34,530 nt of DNA, from positions 1-34,530 of the forward strand of contig RFXS01000007.1 of assembly GCA_009921465.1 (NCBI GenBank), given 5' to 3'. Source of the DNA: Betaproteobacteria bacterium (GTDB lineage: Bacteria; Pseudomonadota; Gammaproteobacteria; Burkholderiales; Burkholderiaceae_C). The notes beneath the pieces were generated by a model. That model was not told the DNA's origin. It was given only the letters and a program-made list of their open reading frames with translations, and did no database searches. Below are positions 7,090 through 14,379 of the stretch, one piece after another; position 1 is the first letter of the stretch, and each line of letters starts with the position of its first letter. Made by a program: the position numbers and the translations under genes.

Positions 7090-7264
7090 GCAAGATGTCA
7101 AGTCTTTTGATGTTTTCACCTCGACAAGTCCCTATCTTGGTAACCCCAATGAGATACCCCCACCATGCCGGGATTGTCACCAGCGCCCGGAAACACGCAT
7201 GGCATAAGGCCTGCGCGCCTCACTCGACGAAAACTCCACTGTGTCGGTGGACGAGATCACCTGC

Positions 7265-7504
7265 TCACTGGGGCGTTACCTGTCTCACCTCATCCGGCGC
7301 GCTGGTTTCAATTCGGAAGTTTTGTTTTTCAACAACACGTCCCGATGTGGCGCGATCTTTACAACGCATCGCCATCGCAGGGTCCAGTTCTTTTTCACAT
7401 TCACGCAAACGTATCGACTGTTCGTTGATCAAGCGACCCACACCAGCAAGATCCGACAGGATCTGGGGCTGAGAAGTACAACCCATGCAACAGGTCAAGC
7501 ACAC
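7265..7504 (-). CDS. Doubtful small ORF in a gene-poor gap
   Basis: The stretch 7090-7617 has no convincing gene. The best reading is this 79-residue minus-strand frame from a GTG at 7504, with a Cys-rich start (LTCCMGCTSQP) and a charged middle (INEQSIRLRECEKELDP). The Cys-rich start hints at a lipoprotein, but there is no basic N-terminus, no good lipobox and no clear ribosome-binding site. I recognise no family. The gap is less GC-rich than its flanks and adjoins a toxin-antitoxin pair, so it may be decayed accessory DNA. Confidence 0.2.
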   Translation of the reverse strand: MCLTCCMGCTSQPQILSDLAGVGRLINEQSIRLRECEKELDPAMAMRCKDRATSGRVVEKQNFRIETSAPDEVRQVTPQ

Positions 7505-7617
7505 ATAAATGATCAGTGAACTTGGGTTTTCATACGTATCTTTGCAAACTACCGCGGCATCAGTTCCCGCGCAAATGAATGCAAAAATATTAACCTAAAG
7601 AGGTGAATGTCAAACGC

Positions 7618-8364
7618 TCACACCCCACCCGACACATCCACCACCGCGCCGGTTGAATAAGAAGCCGCATCGGACACCAGCCAGGCAATGGCTTGGGCCA
7701 CTTCTTCGGCGCGGCCAGCGCGTTTCATGGGCACAAAGTCTTTGGCTTTGTTGGCTCGGTCGGCGTCACCCGCTGCGGCATGGATTTCGGTGTCGATCAG
7801 GCCAGGGCGCACGGCATTGACGCGCACCCCCTCGGCAGCGACCTCGCGTGCCAACCCAATGGTGAAGGTTTCAATGGCCGACTTGGAGGCCGCGTAGTCG
7901 ACCGCCATGCCGGGCGCACCGGTTTTCACAAACGCAGTGGACAAGTTGACAATGCTGCCGCCCGCGCCGCCGTGGCGCGTTGACATGCGCTTGAGGGCCG
8001 CTTGCGCGCACATGAAACTGCCCATCACATTGGTGGCAAACACCCGCTGAAAACGCGCCACGTCCATGTCCTCAACCCGCGCATAAGGGGCCACGATGCC
8101 CGCGTTGTTGACCAAGGCATAAAGGGGTGGGCATTCGCGGTCGACAAAAGCAAACAAGGCTTGCACTTGGTCGGCTTGCGACACATCGGCGGCCACGCAC
8201 CATGCTTGACCACCCGCCGCCTGGATGTCTTTGACCACGGCCTGGGCGGTGGCTTGGTTGCTGGAGTAGTTGATGCAAATGGCATGGCCTTGCTGGGCCA
8301 ATAACCGAGCAGTGGCCGCGCCAATGCCGCGACCGCCGCCAGTGATGAGAATGGTTTTTTGCAT
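7618..8364 (-). CDS. Short-chain dehydrogenase/reductase (SDR), NAD(P)-dependent
   Basis: A 248-residue classical SDR. The cofactor motif TGGGRGIG is at residues 8-15, NNAG at 86-89, and the catalytic Ser142, Tyr157 and Lys161 (DYAASK) are all present. The C-terminal RAGRAEEVAQAIAWLVSDAASYSTGAVVDVSGG is the usual 3-oxoacyl-ACP-reductase-like ending. It oxidises or reduces a hydroxyl/keto group on an unknown substrate. The ATG at 8364 is chosen because the NAD-binding strand starts immediately; a TTG 39 nt upstream adds an unlikely extension. It follows the solute-binding-protein gene by 57 nt on the same strand. Confidence 0.92.
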   Translation of the reverse strand: MQKTILITGGGRGIGAATARLLAQQGHAICINYSSNQATAQAVVKDIQAAGGQAWCVAADVSQADQVQALFAFVDRECPPLYALVNNAGIVAPYARVEDMDVARFQRVFATNVMGSFMCAQAALKRMSTRHGGAGGSIVNLSTAFVKTGAPGMAVDYAASKSAIETFTIGLAREVAAEGVRVNAVRPGLIDTEIHAAAGDADRANKAKDFVPMKRAGRAEEVAQAIAWLVSDAASYSTGAVVDVSGGV

Positions 8365-8421
8365 GTGGCGGGTTGCCTGTTGGGTGTTCAAGGTAAAAAG
8401 CAAGTGGGGTGTGTGGTCGAT

Positions 8422-9159
8422 TCAGGTGGCCGGTCCAGCGACGGTAACGCCGCGCACACCGTTGCGCTCGATGATTTGCGCCACCAACCCAGAGGACTTG
8501 GCCTGCTCCACAAATTGGCGCAAATACGCTGCGGCTGCACTGCCCCCTTTGGGCACGCCGATGGCTTGGCCAATGGCAGTGAAGCGCCCGTCCAAGATGC
8601 GCGAACCGGGCAGCTTGGCCTGCTCTTGTACCAAACGCGGGCGCAGGCCCGATAAGGCTTCCATGCCTTGGGCCACAAACTGCTCAAACGAGGCATCCAT
8701 GCTGGCCAATTGCACCAGTTGTGCGTGTTTGAGGCTGCGACTGAGGTACAGGTCGTAAGCGCTTTTGTGCATGACGGCAATGCGCACACCAGCACGGTCA
8801 ACGTCCTCGATGCATTGCAGTGGCGAATTGGCAGGCACCAAATAAGTGGCCTCGATCTCCAGGTACGGCGCCGAAAAATCTATCACGTTTTGGCGCGCAG
8901 GCTCGACCGCCAGCAAGGCCATGTTCCACACGCCGCTTTGCGCGGCGTCGGCCATTTCACCCGGTGTGGCATATGGGAAGAACTCAATGGGCACGCCAAT
9001 TTGACGCGCCACTTCGCGGGCCAAATCGGGCGCAATGCCCTTGGGATCTTGTTGCGGGTCTTTCATGCTGACCAACAAAAAATTGGCCAGATTCAAACCA
9101 ACTTTCAGGGTGCCTTGGGGGGCGAGTTCTGCGCGAACGCTGTCGAGCGTTGGGGTCAT
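8422..9159 (-). CDS. Family-3 (amino-acid type) solute-binding protein without signal peptide
   Basis: A 245-residue protein with the SBP_bac_3 fold: GTLKVGLNLANFLLVS, DLAREVARQIGVPIEFFPY, IDFSAPYLEIEATYLVP and a C-terminal AIGQAIGVPKGGSAAAAYLRQFV segment. From the preferred ATG at 9159 the protein starts directly with the mature domain. A longer frame to 9243 adds a His/Cys-rich, non-hydrophobic stretch that is not a signal peptide and overlaps the soxXA gene. It therefore seems cytoplasmic, and no ABC permease or ATPase is adjacent. Such proteins may be ligand sensors or may have adopted enzyme activity, as cyclohexadienyl dehydratases have. Its role is unknown. Confidence 0.8.
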   Translation of the reverse strand: MTPTLDSVRAELAPQGTLKVGLNLANFLLVSMKDPQQDPKGIAPDLAREVARQIGVPIEFFPYATPGEMADAAQSGVWNMALLAVEPARQNVIDFSAPYLEIEATYLVPANSPLQCIEDVDRAGVRIAVMHKSAYDLYLSRSLKHAQLVQLASMDASFEQFVAQGMEALSGLRPRLVQEQAKLPGSRILDGRFTAIGQAIGVPKGGSAAAAYLRQFVEQAKSSGLVAQIIERNGVRGVTVAGPAT

Positions 9160-9199
9160 GGTGGGTTCTTTCTGTGAACAATGATGGAAATAAAAAACC

Positions 9200-10369
9200 T
9201 CAGCGTCGCACCGACGGCCCCTCCAGGGGCATGCCGTTGGCACGCACTTTCAAATACAGCTCCAGGCTGCGCAAAATGGCGCTGCCAGGCTCGGGCATCG
9301 CGGACTGTACGCCAGAGTAACAAGCCCGAAGGCGGCGGTCCATGCCGCCGGCTTGTTGCCAGGACACGCGATAAATGGGAAAGCCCGTTGGGTGGCCGGG
9401 GCTGATGGTGTCGCCGCGCATTTGCGCACCCACGCGCTGATCGTGGCAGTGCGCACACGAGAGGTTCATGCGGCCTTGCCGGGTTTGGTAATGATTGGCG
9501 CCCGCCTGCCACTGCGCTTGCCAAGCCGCTTGCTGCGCAGGAAGCGCTTGCACGGCGATGGGCTCACCACGGGCCGCATGGTGCAAGGCCGCACTCAAGG
9601 CCAACACGCTTTCATCGGGCCGGGCGCTGGAAGCACCTTGGCGTTGGCGGCACAGGCCAATTTGGTCATCGAGGTTGCGCAGGGTCTGCCCATCGGGGCC
9701 CAACTTGGGGTATTGCGCCACGGCTTTGCGCATCTCCTGCACTGGCCCATGGCAGGACTGGCAACTCGGGCCGCCACTAGTTTGACCCCATGCCGCCAAG
9801 CCGCGCTCAATCCACAGGCTCATGGGGTTGGCCATGTCGTCATCGTTCATTTGGCGCAGGCTGGGCGACAAAAAAGCCAAGCCACTTTGACGCGCGCCAG
9901 GGGTTGCGTTTGCATGAGCCATCGGTTCAGTCACACGGGCCGCAGCCGCATTGGGCGAAGCCGATGCAGTTGGCATGGGTGAAATGGCCGTGCGCTGTTG
10001 CAAAGCCAGCACCACCGCGTCAATTTGCTCAGCGCTGAGCACCGCTTGGACAGGCGCAGGTTGGCGCAGGCCGCTCACCGTGCCAAACACCGGCATCAAG
10101 GTGTCGGGCCGCAAATGGCGTGCATCGACCAACCATTGCCGCAACTGAGTTGCGCTGTAGCGTTGCGCCACCCCGTCCAGGGCTGGTGCAAAGGTGCTGG
10201 TGGAGGCTGGTGTCGCCTGCCATGCATGGCAAGCCCCGCAGTTGCCCAGGCTGCGCTCGGTGATGATGCGCCAGCCCAGTTCGGCACTGGCTTGAGCACC
10301 GATGGCCACGCCCAACCACAACATCCAACCAGCGCCAAGGCGCAGGGTTTGCATCCAAGGCTGGGTCAC
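9200..10369 (-). CDS. soxXA: SoxX-SoxA fusion, triheme c-type cytochrome (thiosulfate-oxidation type)
   Basis: A 389-residue exported cytochrome joining two normally separate Sox subunits. After a signal peptide (RLGAGWMLWLGVAIGAQA), residues ~30-125 are SoxX: GNCGACH haem site (C44/C47/H48) and TLMPVF with the Met92 ligand. A ~35-residue Ala/Pro-rich linker leads to SoxA: haem sites C203-QS-C206-H207 and C305-AH-C308-H309, the axial-Cys motif GLCRQ (C240), and RACYSGV with Cys350 at the persulfide-forming position. SoxXA links thiosulfate to the carrier protein SoxYZ in the periplasm. The GTG at 10369 gives a 4-nt overlap with the upstream stop and has AGAGGG before it; an ATG at 10354 is possible. 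No soxYZ, soxB or soxCD is in the window. Confidence 0.88.
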   Translation of the reverse strand: MTQPWMQTLRLGAGWMLWLGVAIGAQASAELGWRIITERSLGNCGACHAWQATPASTSTFAPALDGVAQRYSATQLRQWLVDARHLRPDTLMPVFGTVSGLRQPAPVQAVLSAEQIDAVVLALQQRTAISPMPTASASPNAAAARVTEPMAHANATPGARQSGLAFLSPSLRQMNDDDMANPMSLWIERGLAAWGQTSGGPSCQSCHGPVQEMRKAVAQYPKLGPDGQTLRNLDDQIGLCRQRQGASSARPDESVLALSAALHHAARGEPIAVQALPAQQAAWQAQWQAGANHYQTRQGRMNLSCAHCHDQRVGAQMRGDTISPGHPTGFPIYRVSWQQAGGMDRRLRACYSGVQSAMPEPGSAILRSLELYLKVRANGMPLEGPSVRR

Positions 10370-10926
10370 GCTGCCCTCTGGGTCTCGGCCAAATCGTTCC
10401 AAACCTCTTGCCGCGTCAACTGGCCATTGACCACTTCAAAGCGGTCGATGAAACGGATGCCTTCAAAGGAAGTGCCGTCATTCCAAACGCCAAACAATGT
10501 GCCGCTGCAATACACCACGGTGGTGTCACCTTGCCAACATTCATCAAAACGGTCGTAGTGCTTGCCCACTGAGCGGTAGCGCGGCTTGGCCCATTCCATC
10601 AACTGCTCCAAGCGGTGCATCACCGCATCGCCTGGAAAAACCATCTCAAAGCCCGGTGCCAAAAAACTTTGTGCCTGGGCCAAGTTGCGCGCGGCCATTG
10701 TTTCCAAAAAGCTTTTGACGCGGGCACTTGCGTCAGGCACCACGGTTGCGCCAGCGGCATAGACTTTGCCATCGCGCCGATAGGTGCTGGCTTCGTTGAT
10801 GAAAACAGTGGTGCCCGCATCGCTGGCTGACACCACCGAGCGGGCGGTATCGGCCAAGCGTTGCACCAAACGGTGCTGGGCTTCCACTGGGTAACCAGGC
10901 AACAGCGTGACAGTGATCACAGGCAT
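10366..10926 (-). CDS. Tautomerase-SnoaL (NTF2-like) fusion protein
   Basis: A 186-residue, two-domain protein. The N-terminal ~60 residues are 4-oxalocrotonate-tautomerase-like: the protein begins Met-Pro, giving the catalytic N-terminal proline after Met removal, then VITVTLLPGYP and GTTVFINEAS. Residues ~65-180 are a SnoaL/NTF2-like domain (RVKSFLETMAARNLAQAQSFLAPGFEMVFPG, then YCSGTLFGVWNDGTSFEGIRFIDRFEVVNGQL). Both halves typically bind small hydrophobic or keto compounds. The gene overlaps soxXA by GTGA and follows the NnrU gene by 24 nt. The connection to a Sox cytochrome is not explained by known Sox biology. Confidence 0.82.
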   Translation of the reverse strand: MPVITVTLLPGYPVEAQHRLVQRLADTARSVVSASDAGTTVFINEASTYRRDGKVYAAGATVVPDASARVKSFLETMAARNLAQAQSFLAPGFEMVFPGDAVMHRLEQLMEWAKPRYRSVGKHYDRFDECWQGDTTVVYCSGTLFGVWNDGTSFEGIRFIDRFEVVNGQLTRQEVWNDLAETQRAA

Positions 10927-10950
10927 TCGAAAACTCCCTGAAAAATGAGA

Positions 10951-11532
10951 TCAGTAGCCCAACGGGCTGACACCCACCAGCCAGGCGTGGGCTTTGAACA
11001 AAAACAGCGCATACAAGACCAAGCCACCCATCACCGCCACCATCGTGGCGCGCAAGTTCACCACCACCGGGGCGAGGTTGGCAGCACGGTCGCGCGCACG
11101 CGCGGCGCGAAAGCACAGCACCGCCCAGAGCAAAAACGAGCCAAACAAAATAACATCTTCCAGGTTGCCGTTGGCCAGCAAATGGGCCAGCGCCCAGACT
11201 TTGACACTGAGCACCATGGGGTGGCCCATGCGGGCTTTGATGTGATTGCCCGGCACAAAGGCGGCCACCATCAATACCGAGGCAATCAGCATGAACAATG
11301 CGGCCACATGGCGTGTGGCCACCGGAGGAACCCACAGCACCAAGGGTGTGGTGCGGGCCAAGTCATAACCCCAACACAACAGCCCAAACCCCAACAGCGA
11401 CACCAAGGTGTAAACGCCTTTGAAGGTTTTCTCGCCAAGGCGCTCTTTTTGCTGGCTGCGCCAAGCTGGGGCAAACACGCGCAACGAGTGCGTGCCCAAA
11501 AACAAAACCAATCCCAGCAGCATCCACTTCAT
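10951..11532 (-). CDS. NnrU-family integral membrane protein
   Basis: A 193-residue inner-membrane protein with about five hydrophobic segments (MKWMLLGLVLFLGTHSLRVF; GVYTLVSLLGFGLLCWGYDLA; HVAALFMLIASVLMVAAF; HPMVLSVKVWALAHLLANG; VAVMGGLVLYALFLF). The early GTHS, the GNHIKARMGHPM loop and the AHLLANG segment are NnrU/Z-ISO family marks; the conserved His residues bind haem in plant Z-ISO. NnrU was first named for denitrification loci, but most copies lie elsewhere and their role is unclear. The ATG at 11532 has GGGAG upstream; the longer reading overlaps the NUDIX gene. Confidence 0.88.
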   Translation of the reverse strand: MKWMLLGLVLFLGTHSLRVFAPAWRSQQKERLGEKTFKGVYTLVSLLGFGLLCWGYDLARTTPLVLWVPPVATRHVAALFMLIASVLMVAAFVPGNHIKARMGHPMVLSVKVWALAHLLANGNLEDVILFGSFLLWAVLCFRAARARDRAANLAPVVVNLRATMVAVMGGLVLYALFLFKAHAWLVGVSPLGY

Positions 11533-11608
11533 GGTGTTTCTCCCGCCCCGACCACCGGAGCACCAAGGCCCATGATACGCAAGGGCTTGAACCTCAGGCG
11601 CACACCCA

Positions 11609-12487
11609 TCAAACCCCAAATGCAGCCAAGCCGCCATCGGGTTCAAAGCGTTGGTTGACAAAGCGCAAACGGGTGGGGCCGGGCATGGCTTGCTGCCCCA
11701 CGCTGTGGCGCGGGTCGCCGGGGTAGCAAATCACCCGGGTACCGTTGTCGTCGTGCGGCTGGGGTTCGACCAAATGGGGGCCTCGCTCGGCCGCCTCTTG
11801 CAGCACCGCGTCCACCCGGTCAAAGCGCGCCAAATGCGCCAGGCTCATGATCTGCGGGGGGGCCATCTCCATCTGACCGGCCCAATAGCGGTGCAAAGCC
11901 GCGCGCGGGGTGACCCAAACGCTCTCGGTGGCCTCTACGTTGTCGTGCCCAGCTTGCTGGCCCTCGGGTGCACGGGCCACAAAAAAACGGGTGTCAAACC
12001 GCTTGTTGGTGACCGAGGGCACACGCGGCGTGATCCAGCGCGACCATGGCCACAAGGCCTCGCACTGCAATTGCAAATCGTGGCGATGGATCAAGTCGCC
12101 AAAGTCGCCCCCCTCGTGGCGCAAACCATCCCAATGCAGCCCATCGGCACCACCCCGGGCGAACAACACGCCGCATTCCTCAAAGGATTCGCGCAAGGCC
12201 GCCACCCACAGACTGGCTGCGGTATCTGTGCTCAGGTCGCCTTCGCGCAAGCGCTGGTGCAACACATCGGGGGCATGGTCGAGCCGCGCGTGCAAGCCTG
12301 GGTCGGCGTCATGGCGATCGAGCTTGCCGCCAGGGAAAACAAACACCCCACCCAAAACGGCCGAAGCACTGTGGCGTCGCAGCAAAAAAACCTCCATGCC
12401 CGAGGGGGCATCGCGCAGCATGATCACAGTGGCCGCGGGAACAGGGGGGGCGGTGACTTCGATTGAATTGATGTCCATGCAAACCAT
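11609..12487 (-). CDS. NUDIX hydrolase
   Basis: A 292-residue hydrolase with a NUDIX domain at residues ~17-200. The NUDIX box is interrupted by an insert: the FPGGKLD glycine motif at ~51-57 is followed by ~40 residues before ALRESFEECG (R99, E100, E103, E104). This spacing and the size fit the NUDT19/RM2-like subgroup, some of which hydrolyse CoA or acyl-CoA. The C-terminal part (GTRVICYPGDPRH ... RLRFVNQRFEP) is also seen in that group. Two ATGs are possible (12487 and 12478), neither with a clear ribosome-binding site. It heads the leftward run containing NnrU and soxXA. Confidence 0.85.
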   Translation of the reverse strand: MVCMDINSIEVTAPPVPAATVIMLRDAPSGMEVFLLRRHSASAVLGGVFVFPGGKLDRHDADPGLHARLDHAPDVLHQRLREGDLSTDTAASLWVAALRESFEECGVLFARGGADGLHWDGLRHEGGDFGDLIHRHDLQLQCEALWPWSRWITPRVPSVTNKRFDTRFFVARAPEGQQAGHDNVEATESVWVTPRAALHRYWAGQMEMAPPQIMSLAHLARFDRVDAVLQEAAERGPHLVEPQPHDDNGTRVICYPGDPRHSVGQQAMPGPTRLRFVNQRFEPDGGLAAFGV

Positions 12488-12570
12488 TCTGTCATGGGCC
12501 AGGGCATCGGGCTGTCACCTGCGCGAGTTGGGCACGGGCACAATGGCGGGCCACGTCTTTGCAACACCCC

Positions 12571-14355
12571 ATGGCCAAAAATACCTCTGCACGCCCCGCG
12601 GCGTCCACGCCCCGATCTTTGAGCGGACTGAAACCATTTTTAAGGCCCTACAAAACGGCCATGGCCGCTGCGGTCGCTTTTTTGCTGTTGGCCGCTGCGG
12701 CCACACTGGCCTTTCCATGGGCCTTGCGCCAACTCATTGACGGTGGGTTGGCCCAGGGTACCCAAGGCCAGACCGAGGGCTTGGCCAGCGACTTTGGTTT
12801 GTTGTTTTTGGTCGCCATGGGCTTGGCACTGTTTTCTGCCGCCCGCTTTTACGTGGTGAGTTGGTTGGGTGAGCGCATCACCGCCGATGTGCGGCAAGCG
12901 GTATACGCCCATGTGTTGCAGCAAAGCCCCTCGTTTTTCGAAACCACCCAAACGGGCGAAGTGCTTTCGCGTTTGAGTGCAGACACAACTTTGGTTCAAA
13001 CCGTGGTGGGCTCTTCGCTGTCGATGGGGCTGCGCAATGCGGTGATGGGCTCGGGTGCCTTGCTGATGTTGGTGTGGATGCGTCCCTGGCTGATGGTCCA
13101 AGTCATTGCCGTGCTGGTGCTGATCGTGCTGCCCAGCGTGTGGTTTGGTCGCCGGGTGCGCCGCTTGTCACGGGCCAGCCAAGACCGGGTGGCCGATACC
13201 AGTGCCATGGCCTCTGAGGTGCTTAACGCCATCAGTGTGGTGCAAAGCCATGGCGCCGAGCAACGTGAAGCGCGCCGCTATGAGGCCTCTACGCTGAGCG
13301 CGTTCAATACCGCAGTGCGGCGTGTGCGCGCCCGCGCTTTGCTGGTGGGCTTCATCATTTTGGCCAGCAGCGCAGCCCTGCTGTGGGGCTTGTACCAAGG
13401 CACTTTGGCGGTATATGCGGGCACCCTGAGCGCGGGCGAATTGGGCCAAATCATTGTGTACGTGATCTTGCTGGCCAGTGCGTTTGCGGTGCTGGGCGAA
13501 GTCTATGGCGACTTGTTGCGCGCCGCCGGTGCCACCGAGCGGCTGATGGAGTTGCTGCACACCGAGTCTGCCGTTGTCTCGCCTGCGCATCCACTGAGCG
13601 CCCCCTGGCCCCAAGCGGGCGCTGAACTGGCCTTGCATGGCGTGGGGTTTCACTACGCCTCGCGCCCACTCACGCTGGCCATTGATCAACTCAGCGCCCA
13701 TGTCCAAAGCGGACAAACGGTTGCCGTGGTCGGACCCAGTGGCGCGGGAAAAACAACGCTGTTTGACTTGTTGCTGCGCTTTCACGACCCGCAAGTGGGT
13801 CACATTGACATCGATGGCGTGCCCATCCACCGCATGGCTTTGCACGACTTGCGCGCGCGCATAGGCATCGTGCCGCAAGAGCCTGTGATCTTTTCGGGCA
13901 CCGCCTGGGACAATATTCGCTATGGTCGGCCTGATGCCAGCGACGCCGAAGTCATCACCGCTGCCCAAGCGGCCTACGCGCACGAATTTTTATCCGAACT
14001 GCCTGAGGGCTACGACAGCTTTTTGGGCGAACGCGGTGTGCGCTTGTCGGGTGGACAGCGCCAGCGCTTGGCCATTGCGCGGGCCATTTTGAAGAACCCG
14101 CCGCTGCTGCTGCTCGACGAGGCCACCAGTGCCTTGGACGCGCAAAGCGAACGCATGGTGCAAGCCGCGCTCGAACGCGCCATGCACAACCGCACCACCT
14201 TGGTCATCGCCCACCGATTGGCCACAGTGCAAAAGGCCGATGTCATTTGGGTGCTCGATCGCGGGCGCTTGATCGAACAAGGAACCCACGCCCAGCTGAT
14301 CGCCCAAGGCGGGCTGTATGCCAGCTTGGCCGCGTTGCAATTTCAGCCCAGTTGA
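12571..14355 (+). CDS. ABC exporter, fused membrane and ATPase domains (MsbA/lipid-type)
   Basis: A 594-residue half-transporter that works as a dimer. The N-terminal membrane domain (residues ~20-320) has six hydrophobic segments. The C-terminal ATPase carries Walker A GPSGAGKT (~387-394), the Q-loop VPQEPVIF, the signature LSGGQRQRLAIARA (~492), Walker B LLLLDEAT (~513-520) and the switch His in VIAHRLATV (~548). The closest architecture is the MsbA / lipid A and multidrug exporter group; the substrate is unknown. An ATG at 12571 is used; the TTG 12 nt upstream is possible and no clear ribosome-binding site is seen. It is divergent from the NUDIX gene and convergent with an MFS gene. Confidence 0.93.
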   Translation: MAKNTSARPAASTPRSLSGLKPFLRPYKTAMAAAVAFLLLAAAATLAFPWALRQLIDGGLAQGTQGQTEGLASDFGLLFLVAMGLALFSAARFYVVSWLGERITADVRQAVYAHVLQQSPSFFETTQTGEVLSRLSADTTLVQTVVGSSLSMGLRNAVMGSGALLMLVWMRPWLMVQVIAVLVLIVLPSVWFGRRVRRLSRASQDRVADTSAMASEVLNAISVVQSHGAEQREARRYEASTLSAFNTAVRRVRARALLVGFIILASSAALLWGLYQGTLAVYAGTLSAGELGQIIVYVILLASAFAVLGEVYGDLLRAAGATERLMELLHTESAVVSPAHPLSAPWPQAGAELALHGVGFHYASRPLTLAIDQLSAHVQSGQTVAVVGPSGAGKTTLFDLLLRFHDPQVGHIDIDGVPIHRMALHDLRARIGIVPQEPVIFSGTAWDNIRYGRPDASDAEVITAAQAAYAHEFLSELPEGYDSFLGERGVRLSGGQRQRLAIARAILKNPPLLLLDEATSALDAQSERMVQAALERAMHNRTTLVIAHRLATVQKADVIWVLDRGRLIEQGTHAQLIAQGGLYASLAALQFQPS

Positions 14356-14379
14356 TGTGTCAGCTTGCGCATGGATTGC

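Noticed and set aside
7608-7661. 17-codon plus-strand ORF with a strong AAAGAGGTGA ribosome-binding-like site
   Set aside because: It runs antisense into the conserved C-terminus of the SDR gene and is too short to support; the purine-rich motif could be chance.
9200-10369. Thiosulfate dehydrogenase TsdA as an alternative for the triheme cytochrome
   Set aside because: The C-terminal half has SoxA-specific marks (GLCRQ axial Cys, RACYSGV persulfide site, final LEGPSVRR) and the N-terminal half is SoxX-like; TsdA has two haems and a different layout.
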